64,000 nucleotides of DNA. Source: JAAYDI01 sp052034005 (lineage in GTDB: Bacteria; Planctomycetota; Planctomycetia; Pirellulales; Pirellulaceae). The stretch lies in assembly GCA_052034005.1 (NCBI GenBank), contig JBPOJB010000040.1:1-64000 (forward strand). Direction: 5' to 3'. Positions 53,366 through 63,290 of this stretch are shown piece by piece. Below the pieces are notes generated by a model that was not told the DNA's origin, did no database searches, and worked only from the letters and a program-made list of their open reading frames with translations. Position 1 is the first letter of the stretch; each line of letters opens with the position of its first letter. A program made the translations under genes and the position numbers.

Positions 53366-56263
53366 GTGCCCATTCGTATCTACGCGTTAGCGAAAGATCT
53401 GCAAATCGACAGCAAGGAGCTGGTGGATATCTGCACGAAAGCAGGGATCCCGGGCAAGGGTTCTGCGCTGGCCAGCCTCAGCGACGACGAGGTCACCAAG
53501 GTCAAGAATTTTCTGGCCAACGCCGGGATGACGCTCGGGGCCGGCAGTGCCGGGGAGCCCGCGCGCGGCGGGGCCGGGATCAAGCTCGGACGCGGCACCG
53601 GACTGCTCGGCCGGCGCCGGCCCGGCGAAACGCGTCCGGTGGCGCCGCCTCCCGCACCCATTACCCGCGAAGACTACATCCCTCCCAGCGGTCTGGGCGG
53701 CAAGATCAAGGTCATCGAAACGCGCCGCAGCCCGACCCCCAAGCCGCCGCCGGCGGTCACGCCGCCGCCCACGGAACCAGCCCCGCCGGCCCCGGCCGCG
53801 CCGACCGGCCCGCCGGAGCCCCTGCCCGCCGCGCCAGCCGCCTCGGCGGCCCCGGTCGGCGACCTGCCGGTCGCGCCGCCGGTGAGCGAGACGCCCGAAC
53901 CCGAGTCGCCGTTCCACCGCCCGTTCGGACACGCCGACGCCAACGCGATCAAGATCATCGGCGGACCCAAGAAACGGACCGAACCGGGTGAACGTCGGCC
54001 CAAGCGGCGTGCGCCCGTGATCAACGTGGCGCCGGCGCCGATGCCCGAGGCGAAGCAGCCCTCGATGACGCCGAAGGTGGACGAGCCGAAGACGCAGAAA
54101 CCGGAAATCCGGCTTCCCAAGGAGGCGCTCACGCCGCGCAAAGGCCAACGGCGCCCGCCGCTGGAGCATCTGACGGAGAAGAAGCCCAAGAAAGAATCGA
54201 AGCGCGCACCGCACGCCGACGTGTTTGACGACGAGGGAGGCGAGGGCGGCCCGCGACGCGGTGGCGCGGCCGGCCGGCGCGGCGTGAAGGTGCTCGAGCC
54301 GCCGGACGCCGGCATGGTCGGCATGGCCAGCGCGCGGGCCGATCGCAAAGCGCGGCGGGCCACGCGCAAGGCCAAGCCAACCGGCACGGCCAACCTGCGG
54401 GACGGGGAGACGCAGGCGCCGCGCAAGCGCAAGACACTGATCCACAAAGGTACCAATACCGCCGCACCCCGGAAAGGAAAGGTCGCTCTGGAACTCCCCT
54501 GCACCGTCCGCAGTTTTTCGGAGGCCGCCGGTGTCAGCGCCATGCAGGTCCAGAAGGCGCTGCTGGGCATGGGGCTCATGCTCACCATCAACTCGGTCAT
54601 CGACGACGAATATGTCGAGATGCTCGCGGCCGAACTGGGCGTCGAGCTCGAATTCAAGACCCACGAGACGCTCGAAGACGCGCTGATCACGAAGGTCCGG
54701 GACGCGGCCGATGCGCTGGAGGACCTGCAGCCGCGCCCGCCCGTCGTCACGTTCCTCGGCCACGTCGACCACGGCAAGACTTCGTTGCTCGACTACTTGA
54801 TCGGCACGAATGTGGTGGCGGGCGAAGCGGGCGGCATCACGCAGCACATTCGCGCCTACCAGATCAAGAAAGGGAACCGCGCGATCGCGTTCGTCGACAC
54901 GCCCGGCCACGAAGCGTTCACGGAAATGCGGTCGCGCGGCGCGCAGGTGACCGACATCGCCGTGCTGGTCATCGCCGCGGACGACGGCATCATGCCCCAG
55001 ACGGAAGAGGCGATCAGCCATGCGAAAGCCGCCGGCGTCCCGATCGTCGTGGCGCTCAACAAGATCGACCTCCCGGGCATCGACCCCAACCGCACCCTGA
55101 CTCAGATGACCGAACACGGGCTCACGCCGAGCCAGTGGGGCGGCGAAACGGAGGTCGTCCAGACCAGCGCGTTGACGGGACAGGGCATGGACGAGCTGCT
55201 CGAGACGATCCTCACGATCGCGGACATGCAGGAATACCAGGCCAACCCGAACCGCCCCGCGCTGGGGTCCTGCCTGGAGGCCGAGCAGGAGGGCACGCGC
55301 GGCGTGATCGCCAAGTTGATTGTCAAGAACGGGACCTTGCACGTCGGCGATGTCGTCCTGTGCGGCTCGGCGTTCGGACGCGTCAAGGCGATGTACGACA
55401 CGCTCCGGCCGGGCACGCGCCTCAAGACGGCCGGACCGTCCATGCCGGTCAACGTCACCGGGTTCGACACGGCCCCGGAGGCGGGCGACCCGTTCTACGT
55501 GCTGCCGGACATCGCCCAGGCGCGTGCCATCGCCGATCGGCGCCATTCGCAGTCGCGCCAGAAGACCCTGGCGGGCACCTCCGTCAAGGTCTCGTTCGAC
55601 GAGTTCCAGCGGCGTCTGGCCGCCGGACGCCTGGCGGACACGGCCGAACGCGTCGTGCTGAACCTGATCATCCGCGCCGACGTGCGGGGTTCGATCGAGG
55701 CCATCCAGAAAGAGCTGAGCAAGCTCGAGCACCCCGAGGTGCAGATCAAGACGCTGCAGGCGTCGGTCGGCGGCATCACGTCCGCCGATGTGACGCTCGC
55801 GGACGCCTCGGAGGCCGTGATCATCGGGTTCAATGTGATCCCGGACGACACGGCTCGCACGCTGGCCGAGGAGCGGCAGGTGGAGATCCGCCGGTACGAC
55901 ATCATCTACAAGGTGACCGACGACCTCAAAGCGCTGCTGGAAGGCCGACTCAAGCCCGAGGAGAAGGTGGTCGAGCTGGGCCAGGCGGTGGTCAAGCAGG
56001 TGTTCGCCATCAGCCGGGTCGGAGCGATCGCCGGCTGCTATGTCGTGCGCGGTTCGATCGAGCGGGGCTGCCGCATCCGGGTCAACCGCGACGGCCGCAC
56101 GATCGGCGACTACCCGCTGGAATCGCTGCGTCGCGAGAAGGACGATGTCAAGGAGGTCGCGCGGGGCCTGGAGTGCGGCCTGAAACTGGCCGGTTTCAAT
56201 GACGTGAAAAAGGACGACGTGCTGGAAGCGTACAAGATCGAAGAAGTTGCCAGAACGTTGTGA
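53366..56263 (+). CDS. infB: Translation initiation factor IF-2
   Basis: A 965-residue IF-2. N-terminal IF2-N-like segment (IRIYALAKDLQIDSKELV), a Pro/Ala-rich linker of about 250 residues, a second IF2-N-like module (FSEAAGVSAMQVQKALLGMG), and the GTPase with GHVDHGKTS, DTPGHEAF and NKIDLPG. The GTG at 53366 is chosen since AGGAGG lies 7 bases upstream and the family N-terminus follows. It delivers initiator tRNA. Operon with nusA and rbfA. Confidence 0.97.
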   Translation: MPIRIYALAKDLQIDSKELVDICTKAGIPGKGSALASLSDDEVTKVKNFLANAGMTLGAGSAGEPARGGAGIKLGRGTGLLGRRRPGETRPVAPPPAPITREDYIPPSGLGGKIKVIETRRSPTPKPPPAVTPPPTEPAPPAPAAPTGPPEPLPAAPAASAAPVGDLPVAPPVSETPEPESPFHRPFGHADANAIKIIGGPKKRTEPGERRPKRRAPVINVAPAPMPEAKQPSMTPKVDEPKTQKPEIRLPKEALTPRKGQRRPPLEHLTEKKPKKESKRAPHADVFDDEGGEGGPRRGGAAGRRGVKVLEPPDAGMVGMASARADRKARRATRKAKPTGTANLRDGETQAPRKRKTLIHKGTNTAAPRKGKVALELPCTVRSFSEAAGVSAMQVQKALLGMGLMLTINSVIDDEYVEMLAAELGVELEFKTHETLEDALITKVRDAADALEDLQPRPPVVTFLGHVDHGKTSLLDYLIGTNVVAGEAGGITQHIRAYQIKKGNRAIAFVDTPGHEAFTEMRSRGAQVTDIAVLVIAADDGIMPQTEEAISHAKAAGVPIVVALNKIDLPGIDPNRTLTQMTEHGLTPSQWGGETEVVQTSALTGQGMDELLETILTIADMQEYQANPNRPALGSCLEAEQEGTRGVIAKLIVKNGTLHVGDVVLCGSAFGRVKAMYDTLRPGTRLKTAGPSMPVNVTGFDTAPEAGDPFYVLPDIAQARAIADRRHSQSRQKTLAGTSVKVSFDEFQRRLAAGRLADTAERVVLNLIIRADVRGSIEAIQKELSKLEHPEVQIKTLQASVGGITSADVTLADASEAVIIGFNVIPDDTARTLAEERQVEIRRYDIIYKVTDDLKALLEGRLKPEEKVVELGQAVVKQVFAISRVGAIAGCYVVRGSIERGCRIRVNRDGRTIGDYPLESLRREKDDVKEVARGLECGLKLAGFNDVKKDDVLEAYKIEEVARTL

Positions 56264-56342
56264 GCGGGCCCGCGAGGAATGTGAACCTCCCTCATCCCCA
56301 CCAGGGATCCCCGGCGACTCTCACCTCCCCACCGATGCATCC

Positions 56343-56819
56343 ATGACATTACGACGCGTGCTCAAAGCTGCCGAGGCGATCCGCGAGGTGGTCAGCATGA
56401 CCATCCTGACGGAACTGCGCGATCCGCGGATTTCCGACGTCACGGTGACCCTGGTCGAGGTCTCGCCGGACATGCGGCACGCCAAGATCCATGTCTCGGT
56501 CATGGGCGACGACGCGAAGCAGCGCCTGACCTTGCGCGGTCTCCAGAACGCCTCGGGGTTCCTGCAACAGAAGATCGCCCGCCGCATCGATACGCGCTAT
56601 ACGCCGCGACTCCGCTTCGTGCTCGATCAAGGCGTCAAACGGTCGATCGAGGTGAGTCGCATCCTGGACCAGGTATTGCCTCGGCCGGACCAGGCCGACG
56701 AAGACGAAGAGGACGAGGCATTCGATTCCGAACTGGAGGGGGGCGATCTGGACATGGCGCCGGACGAGGCCTGCGACCGTGCGGATCCACCCGGACACGA
56801 CGCTGACGAGAGTCGCTGA
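56343..56819 (+). CDS. rbfA: Ribosome-binding factor A
   Basis: A 158-residue protein with the RbfA KH-like core: AAEAIREVVSMTILTELRDPRI, VTVTLVEVSPDMRHAKIHVSV, RTLRFVL-like PRLRFVLDQGVKRSIEVSRIL. Acidic C-terminal tail (DEDEEDE). It acts in 30S maturation. The ATG at 56343 is taken because the family start is right there; the upstream frame overlaps infB. Followed 2 bp later by the HhH gene. Confidence 0.92.
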   Translation: MTLRRVLKAAEAIREVVSMTILTELRDPRISDVTVTLVEVSPDMRHAKIHVSVMGDDAKQRLTLRGLQNASGFLQQKIARRIDTRYTPRLRFVLDQGVKRSIEVSRILDQVLPRPDQADEDEEDEAFDSELEGGDLDMAPDEACDRADPPGHDADESR

Positions 56820-56821
56820 GT

Positions 56822-57733
56822 ATGAGCATCCCGAATCGCGCATCGAAAATCGCCAAGGCGCACAAGATCCTCAAGAAGCACTACCGGCCCTACACGGTGG
56901 CCGACCGGCCAGTCCTCGAACACCTGCTCTACGCCTGCTGCTTGGAGTCGGCCATGCACGAGGCGGCGGACGAGGCGTTTGCAAAGCTGCAGCAGGCCTA
57001 CTACGACTGGAACGAGGTCCGGGTGACCACCATCTCCGAGCTGGCCGAAGTGATGAACTGCCTGCCCAAGGCGTCGGAGACCGCGTCGCGGCTCAAACGG
57101 ACACTGCAGTCGGTCTTCGAAGCCTTCTACTCGTTCGACCTCGACGGCCTCAGAAAAGAGAACATCGGGAAGTCCGTCAAGCAGCTGGAACAGCTCAACG
57201 GCGTCACCCCGTTCGCCGTCGCGTATGTGATCCAGGCCGGGCTCAGCGGTCACGCCATCCCGATCAGCGCCGGGACGCTCGAGATGCTGCGCGTGATCGG
57301 GATCATCAGCGACAGTGAAGCGGAACAGCAGAAGGTGCCCGGCCTGGAACGGGCGATTGCCAAGAGTCGGGGCGTGGAATTCGGATCGCTCTTGCACCAG
57401 CTGGGAACCGACTACGGCGCGTCGCCCTTCTCGCCGCGCGTGCGGGCCATCATGCTGGAGATCGCCCCGGACGCCAAGGACCGGTTCCCCAAGCGGACCG
57501 CCAAGAGAGCGGTCGCCGAGGGCGAGGCGCAAGCGCCGGCCGGCGAGCCCCAGGCCGCGGCGACTGGCGGCACGACACCCGCCAAGAGAGACGACAGCAA
57601 GACGCCCGATGTCAAGCCGAAAAAAAGCACGCCGAAAAAGGCGGCACCCAAGTCTTCAGCAGGCAAGAAGCCGCCGCCGGAGGACACGAAGAAATCGGCC
57701 ACCAAGCGACTCTCGAAGCGTAAACCCCGGTAG
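56822..57733 (+). CDS. Endonuclease III-fold HhH protein without catalytic residues
   Basis: A 303-residue protein. Residues 25 to about 235 look like the HhH-GPD glycosylase fold: a helical region, the hairpin L-E-Q-L-N-G-V-T-P-F-A (122-132), and the segment IPISAGTLEML that aligns with IAVDTHIFRV of EndoIII. EndoIII's catalytic Lys (K120) aligns to F131 and Asp (D138) to S149, so glycosylase activity is improbable; the four iron-sulfur Cys are also absent. Residues 240-303 are a Lys/Ala/Pro-rich tail (KPKKSTPKKAAPKSS) like histone H1. Starting 2 bp after rbfA, it is probably translationally coupled. Inference: a DNA- or RNA-binding protein. Confidence 0.68.
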   Translation: MSIPNRASKIAKAHKILKKHYRPYTVADRPVLEHLLYACCLESAMHEAADEAFAKLQQAYYDWNEVRVTTISELAEVMNCLPKASETASRLKRTLQSVFEAFYSFDLDGLRKENIGKSVKQLEQLNGVTPFAVAYVIQAGLSGHAIPISAGTLEMLRVIGIISDSEAEQQKVPGLERAIAKSRGVEFGSLLHQLGTDYGASPFSPRVRAIMLEIAPDAKDRFPKRTAKRAVAEGEAQAPAGEPQAAATGGTTPAKRDDSKTPDVKPKKSTPKKAAPKSSAGKKPPPEDTKKSATKRLSKRKPR

Positions 57734-57844
57734 TCGGACCGGCGGCCGCAGGCGGCGCGCGGCGGGACCGGTTGCGGCCGAGTCCCGCACCCGATCGACG
57801 CACGGCCGCGGCGCGCCGGCCCATTCCCCTCGGAGAGAACGGTG

Positions 57845-60100
57845 ATGCATCCCAATGCTGCGCAGTGGAGCTCTCTGGCCGGCGCCCTGGTGTTGTGGGC
57901 CGGCCTGGTCCTGACCGGCCCGAGCCACGCGTCGGAGGACCCGTCCGATGTCGGCTACGCAGTGCCGCCCCTGACCGAGTCCCAGCAGGACCACGCGGAC
58001 GCCGTGGCGCTCTATGCGCACGGCCGCGTGCTGGTGCAGCGCGGCAGCCAGCTGGAAGGTGACGCGCGCACGCAGGCGCTCTCCGAGGCGCTCCGCTGCA
58101 TCCAGCGGGCCTGGTGGCTCGATCACGACCTGGCGTCCATCACCGAGGACATTCTCCCCCTGGCGTATGCGCTCAAGCATGGCGGCGAAGCGGTCCGCTA
58201 CTGCGTGATCGCGGCCCGCCAGCCGGACGCCGCGCCCGAGCGGCTCAGGGAAGTCGTCCCCGAACTGTTCAAGGGCATGGCCATGGACCTGGCCCGGCGC
58301 AACAGCTTCGAGGACTCCCTGACCCTGTACGCGAAGTACCAGCAGCTCGCGTCGCAGCGCGGCGATCCGCCCGACGTGGCCGTCGCATTCGAGATCGGCC
58401 GCTTGTCGTTGCTGCTGGGCAAGTTCGACGACGCGGCGGCCGCGTTCGCGACGGTCCGCGACGCGCTGGACAATCCCGAGGGCACGACGCTGGCCCCCGA
58501 CGACCGGGCCGCGCTCCTGCGTAGTCCGGAGATCACGTACGCGCTGATGGGCGAGAGTTTCCTGCGGGCCAACCGACTGGATGAGGCGGAAGCCATGTTC
58601 CGCCGGGCGGAGGAGGCGAAGCCCAACGCGGCGATGCTCGGATTGCGCCTGGCATTGATTGAGAAGGCGCGAGGGAACCGCGACCGAGCGCTGCAGGAGC
58701 TGGAACCGTACTTCTCGGCCAAGACCACGTCGGGCGGCATGGCGCCCTACCAAGTGCTCGAATGGGCCCTGTCCGGCGTGGACGCGGCCGGCCCCGCCGC
58801 CGCGCCGGCGCCGCCGAGCGAGGAGGTGCTCACCCAACTCAAGCGGCTGGCCGAGCACGACCCGCACAATGCGTTCCTCGGCTATTTCCTGGCCGACCGG
58901 CTGCGCGCCGCGATGCGTTGGGAGGAGGCGATTGCGCAATACCGCGCCATGCTCGCCGTGGAACCGGCCGCGGATGGGCACCAAGGCCTGGTGGAGATCT
59001 TCATCCGGCAGCAGCAACTCGCGCCGCTGTTGGATCAGCTGGGCGAAGTGGTGGATCAGACCGGATCGCTCTTGCCGCTGGGCGCGAGCATTGACCCGCT
59101 GGCCACTGACCGGGCCCTGCTCGAGCGGCTCTCGGGCGTGATGCAGGCGAGGCTGGCCGACGACGCGGCGGGGGCGTCGCCGGGCGCGGTCATGGCCATG
59201 GCGCTGCTGGAGGCGAAGGGGGGCACCGTGGAGCGTGCGGAGTCGTACTGGCACGAGGCGTTGCGGCACCCCGCCCCGGCCGCCGGCCAGTTCGCCGTCA
59301 ACTATGCGCTGTACTTGTTGGAACGCGGCGAGGGGCTGCGTGCGGCGGCCGCGTTGGAGCACGTGCTGGACGAGAAACTGCTGCCCGACCGGGACGCCGA
59401 GCTGCATTTCTACCTGGCCGGAGCCTGGTCGTTGGGCAAGGAGTACACCAAGGCCCTGGCCGCCGCGCGCGCGGCGGCCAAGCTGGAGCCGCACTCGGCA
59501 CGCATGGCGGCGCGCGCACCGTGGGTGCTGTACCAGGCCAAGCGGCTGGACGAGGCGGATCAGGCGTACCGGGCCATCATCGACCGGTTCGGCGCGGACT
59601 ATGGCTCGGAAGAGACGCGCCAGGTACTGCACGATATCCGGTTCGTGCTGTCCGCCATCCAGGCCGAACAGGACCGCCTGGCCGAGGCCGAGGAATGGCT
59701 GCGCCAGGTGCTCGACGAGTACCCCGAGGACATTGGGGCGCTGAACGACCTGGGCTACCTGTGGTGCGACCAGGGCCAGCATCTGGAGCGATCGCTGGCC
59801 ATGGTGCGCACCGCCGTCCAGGCCGAGCCGGCGAACACGGCGTACCGGGACAGCCTCGGTTGGGCGCTGTACCGGCTCGGTCGCTATACTGAAGCATTGG
59901 AGGAGCTGCAGCGTGCGGCGGCCGCGGACGACGCGGACGGCGTCATTTTCGATCACCTCGGCGACGCGCACCTGCAATTGGGCCAGGTGCCTGCCGCGAT
60001 CGACGCGTGGCGGAAGGCGGCCGCCGCCTTCCAACAGCAGGACGACGTGAAGCGGCTCGCCCGGGTGCAGGACAAGCTTGGACAGCACGCGGCGCCGTAA
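57845..60100 (+). CDS. Exported TPR-repeat protein
   Basis: A 751-residue product with a signal peptide (SSLAGALVLWAGLVLTGPSHAS) and tetratricopeptide-like helical repeats nearly throughout, for example AEEWLRQVLDEYPEDIGALNDLGYL and DSLGWALYRLGRYTEALEEL. The C-terminal part matches the TPR family well; there is no catalytic motif. Periplasmic assembly or binding role inferred. Start ATG 57845 with GGAGA 7-8 bases upstream. Confidence 0.8.
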   Translation: MHPNAAQWSSLAGALVLWAGLVLTGPSHASEDPSDVGYAVPPLTESQQDHADAVALYAHGRVLVQRGSQLEGDARTQALSEALRCIQRAWWLDHDLASITEDILPLAYALKHGGEAVRYCVIAARQPDAAPERLREVVPELFKGMAMDLARRNSFEDSLTLYAKYQQLASQRGDPPDVAVAFEIGRLSLLLGKFDDAAAAFATVRDALDNPEGTTLAPDDRAALLRSPEITYALMGESFLRANRLDEAEAMFRRAEEAKPNAAMLGLRLALIEKARGNRDRALQELEPYFSAKTTSGGMAPYQVLEWALSGVDAAGPAAAPAPPSEEVLTQLKRLAEHDPHNAFLGYFLADRLRAAMRWEEAIAQYRAMLAVEPAADGHQGLVEIFIRQQQLAPLLDQLGEVVDQTGSLLPLGASIDPLATDRALLERLSGVMQARLADDAAGASPGAVMAMALLEAKGGTVERAESYWHEALRHPAPAAGQFAVNYALYLLERGEGLRAAAALEHVLDEKLLPDRDAELHFYLAGAWSLGKEYTKALAAARAAAKLEPHSARMAARAPWVLYQAKRLDEADQAYRAIIDRFGADYGSEETRQVLHDIRFVLSAIQAEQDRLAEAEEWLRQVLDEYPEDIGALNDLGYLWCDQGQHLERSLAMVRTAVQAEPANTAYRDSLGWALYRLGRYTEALEELQRAAAADDADGVIFDHLGDAHLQLGQVPAAIDAWRKAAAAFQQQDDVKRLARVQDKLGQHAAP

Positions 60101-60143
60101 CGCGCCGCGTCACGTGTCGATCGATCGGGAAAGACGAAACACC

Positions 60144-60902
60144 ATGGCAGGCCATTCTCATTGGGCTGGGATCAAGCACAAGAAAGCGCTGGTGGACAAC
60201 AAGCGCGGGAAGCTTTGGAGCAAGCTATCCAAGGCGATCATCATCGCGGCGAAGTTGGGCGGCGGGGACCCTGCCGCCAACATTCGCCTCCGGACGGCCA
60301 TCCTGGATGCGAAGTCCAGCAGCATGCCGAAGGACACCATCGAACGCGCCATCAAGAAGGGCACCGGCGAGTTGGAAGGCGGCAACATCGAGGAGGTCCT
60401 GTACGAGGGCTACGGCGCGGGCGGCGTGGCGGTCATGTGCGAAATCATGACGGACAACCGCAACCGCACGGCACCGGAAATCCGCAAGATCTTCGATCTC
60501 CACAACGGAAAACTCGGCAGCACCAATTGCGTCGCCTGGATGTTCGAGCGGAAAGGCCTGTTCGTCATCCCCGCGGCCGGGACGACCGAAGAGCAGTTGA
60601 TGGAGATCGCGCTCGAGGCGGGCGCCGATGACGTCAAGCAGGTGGGCGAGAACTTCGAGGTCACCTGCCACCCCGACCAGTACGGGGCGGTGAGCGAGGC
60701 GGTGGAGCAGGCCGGCGTGACCGTGGCCGCGAAGATGCTCACCCGCGTCCCGCAGAACACCGTCGACCTGCAGCTGGAAGACGCGCGCAAGGTCATCAAG
60801 CTGCTCGAGGCGCTGGACGATCACGACGACGTCCAGAACGTGTCCTCCAACTTCAGCGTCTCGGACGAGGTCATGGCCGCAATCGAGGCTTCCAGCAGTT
60901 GA
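60144..60902 (+). CDS. YebC/PmpR family transcription/translation factor
   Basis: A 252-residue protein typical of the family: MAGHSHWAGIKHKKALVDNKRGKLW, GGGDPAANIRLRTAI, MPKDTIERAIKKGTG, GSTNCVAWMFERKG. Members affect transcription and, in recent work, translation of proline-rich stretches. The stop overlaps a TTG start of the next gene. Confidence 0.95.
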   Translation: MAGHSHWAGIKHKKALVDNKRGKLWSKLSKAIIIAAKLGGGDPAANIRLRTAILDAKSSSMPKDTIERAIKKGTGELEGGNIEEVLYEGYGAGGVAVMCEIMTDNRNRTAPEIRKIFDLHNGKLGSTNCVAWMFERKGLFVIPAAGTTEEQLMEIALEAGADDVKQVGENFEVTCHPDQYGAVSEAVEQAGVTVAAKMLTRVPQNTVDLQLEDARKVIKLLEALDDHDDVQNVSSNFSVSDEVMAAIEASSS

Positions 60903-61333
60903 CCCGCTACGACCCGTCGGACAGGTCCGGGACGAACCCCTACCGCGCCCCGCAGCAGCTGGCGGGCGGTTCGGTCGGCGCCCTGCGGCCGGGCGCCCGG
61001 GCCTGGCTCGTCGCACGCGGCCTGCTGTATCGGCGACTGGCCATCACCGCACCCCTGGAGATTACGCTGGAATTCCACGGCCGAAGCCTGACCGATCGCG
61101 TGCTGGTCAACGAACGGGTGGTGGCGCGCCGGATCTCGTGGTGGCGGATCACGCCGCAGCTGCCCTTCACGCTGCCGACCGACGAGGGCCCGGTGCGCGG
61201 ACTGGTCGAGATCCGCGTCTGGCCGTGGTTGACCCTGCGCGGGTTCCGCGTGCGCATCGCCGACCGCGTGGTCTACGCCGAAGGATCGCTCGCGAGATGG
61301 TTCGCCGACGAGCCGCCCGTATCGGATGCCTGA
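60899..61333 (+). CDS. Hypothetical 144-residue protein
   Basis: Not recognised. Starts at a TTG that overlaps the yebC stop (TTGA), so translation would be coupled. Trp/Arg-rich middle (RISWWRITPQ, VWPWLTLRGFR) with alternating beta strands; no signal peptide. The reading frame and composition look coding. Converges with the cytochrome gene, 11 bp apart. Confidence 0.55.
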   Translation: MTRYDPSDRSGTNPYRAPQQLAGGSVGALRPGARAWLVARGLLYRRLAITAPLEITLEFHGRSLTDRVLVNERVVARRISWWRITPQLPFTLPTDEGPVRGLVEIRVWPWLTLRGFRVRIADRVVYAEGSLARWFADEPPVSDA

Positions 61334-61344
61334 TCGATGTCCGG

Positions 61345-63204
61345 TCAGTGCTTGATCTTGGCCCAGTACCGCTCGAACGCACCGGGCTCCGAGAAGGCGG
61401 GGCTGTTGTCCAGGTCGTGACACTCAAAGCAGGTCTGTTCGGCATCGTCCAGGGTCAACACCATCCCCTGCCGCAACGCGTCGATCTGGTCGTCACTCAG
61501 CGCCACGTTGCCGTTCTCCGCGTCCACGTGCGCCTTGCCGGGCCCGTGACAGCTCTCGCACCCGACACCCTTCAGGTGCGGCGTGCTATCCGGACTCAAG
61601 AAGCCCGACTCATACGGGTAATGCTTCTGCGGATTCCAACCCACGACATGGCAGCTGATGCACTCGGGATCGAAGTTCCGCGGGATCTTGCTGCGCTTCG
61701 GCGGACGCTCCAACGTCGCATAGGCGTGCGCATGCTTGGGGGGGCTGTCCTTGTCCAGCCCGTTCTTCCACACCCTCCACGCCTTCCCGTGGCAGTCTTT
61801 GCAGGCCTCCGACCCGACATACTTCCCGCCGGTCGGCTGCGGCTGCGGCCGCAAGCCCAGCCCTTGAAACCCCTCTTCCTGGAGCTGCAGCTGGTAGGCT
61901 TCGAGCAACTTCAGCATCTCCTCGGTGTCCGGGAAACGCTCGTCCAACGGGACCCGCTGATAGCGCAGCGGCTGGGCCGCGTCGTCGTACAACCCCACCA
62001 CACACGCATACATGCCCTTGACCCCGACCTGGATCATCTGCGACTTCGTCCCCGGGATCGGGTCCGGCTGCAACGTCGGCTCATCAATGCCGCCCGCCGA
62101 AACCACCAGGGAGAACTGCGGGAACTGCCTGGCCAACGCCACCGATTCCTCGCTCGTCGCCTGCGCGATCAACACGTACAGATCGCACCGCGCGCGCTGC
62201 AGTCCAGGCCAGACCTGCTTGATACCCTCCGCTGCCGCGCACACCGTCAGGTCGCTGTTGTTGATCGTCTGCAGGCTGCGATCCCCAAGCACGGCGGTGA
62301 GGCCGATTTTCTTGCCGCCTTGCTCGAGCACCAGATAAGGAGATGTGAAAGACGGATCCAACACCGTGACGTTGGCACAGACAAACGGACTGGGCTGGCC
62401 GTCTTTCGGCGCCACAACCACCACCAACTCAGGCGCCGGAAGCCGCAAATCATCCGGCCCAAACCCGATTGCGCGGTACCCCATCTGCGTCAAGCCATCG
62501 ACCGTCACGGAGAATTTGATCTCCGACTGCTTGCCGAAACGCCGCACCTGGTTGCCCGCGTCGATCGGCAGGACGGACCAGCCGCCCGCCTTGAGCTGCC
62601 TCAACAGCGAGCTGCGACGGATCAGGCCGCCCTTCTGGTTCTCCAGCCCCGAGCAGCCACACGGTTCCAAGAATCCCCATTGCTGCCCGGTAAAGACCAG
62701 CGCCACCCGAGGCTTCGGCCAGCCGACAAACAGGTCCCGGTCGTCGCTCAATGACCGCGCGGTTTGAGTGCTCTCGATCGCCGCCCCCCGCTTTGGACTC
62801 TGGGCCAGCAAAACCGCATCGCTCAACACCAGCTGCCCCGGCTCCTCCAACCCCATCGCCGACTCGGTGGCGTCCGACAAGTAACCATCCACCCAATCCG
62901 CTGACGCCGCCATGTCGGTCAACTCGCCCCCTGCAAACGGGGCGATCGGATCCGCCTGGCCCCATGCCGTCGGCACCGGCTGCTCGTAAGATACCCGCGC
63001 TGTGTCACCCACCCTCGGGGACTCCGCATCGCCCCCCGCAGTCGACGGGAAAGCCTCTACCAGCGCGCCCGGACGCGGCCCATCCACGGGCGGCCCGGCC
63101 GTAGTTGGCTGAGCCGGCTGTTGCTCACATCCGCCGACGGCGACGATGGCCGTCACGAAGACGATCAGGTGCGACCATGAGCGCCAGGATTCACATCGGA
63201 TCAT
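61345..63204 (-). CDS. Four-haem cytochrome c lipoprotein with phosphoesterase-like domain
   Basis: A 619-residue lipoprotein (lipobox AVGGC, C26). Residues about 165-420 resemble the N-terminal domain of UshA/SoxB-type proteins: ALVFTGQQWGFLEPCGCSG, LKAGGWSVLPIDAGNQ. The last ~150 residues hold four CxxCH motifs: CKDCH (near 468), CISCH (515), CESCH (549) and CFECH (592), with flanking His candidates. This makes it a membrane-attached tetrahaem cytochrome, as in planctomycete 'cytochrome c554-like' proteins. Electron partner unknown. The ATG at 63204 has GGAG 8 bases upstream. Confidence 0.87.
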   Translation of the reverse strand: MIRCESWRSWSHLIVFVTAIVAVGGCEQQPAQPTTAGPPVDGPRPGALVEAFPSTAGGDAESPRVGDTARVSYEQPVPTAWGQADPIAPFAGGELTDMAASADWVDGYLSDATESAMGLEEPGQLVLSDAVLLAQSPKRGAAIESTQTARSLSDDRDLFVGWPKPRVALVFTGQQWGFLEPCGCSGLENQKGGLIRRSSLLRQLKAGGWSVLPIDAGNQVRRFGKQSEIKFSVTVDGLTQMGYRAIGFGPDDLRLPAPELVVVVAPKDGQPSPFVCANVTVLDPSFTSPYLVLEQGGKKIGLTAVLGDRSLQTINNSDLTVCAAAEGIKQVWPGLQRARCDLYVLIAQATSEESVALARQFPQFSLVVSAGGIDEPTLQPDPIPGTKSQMIQVGVKGMYACVVGLYDDAAQPLRYQRVPLDERFPDTEEMLKLLEAYQLQLQEEGFQGLGLRPQPQPTGGKYVGSEACKDCHGKAWRVWKNGLDKDSPPKHAHAYATLERPPKRSKIPRNFDPECISCHVVGWNPQKHYPYESGFLSPDSTPHLKGVGCESCHGPGKAHVDAENGNVALSDDQIDALRQGMVLTLDDAEQTCFECHDLDNSPAFSEPGAFERYWAKIKH

Positions 63205-63290
63205 TTCACGGACTCCGTTCTCTCGCCCAGTTATGTATGCCGCATCAAGGGGGGATGCGTGTACGGCAGGAACCCGCCCAGTCGCACATG

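Noticed and set aside
53387..55732. A 781-codon antisense frame in infB
   Set aside because: Shadow of the Pro/Ala-rich linker and GTPase domain of IF-2.
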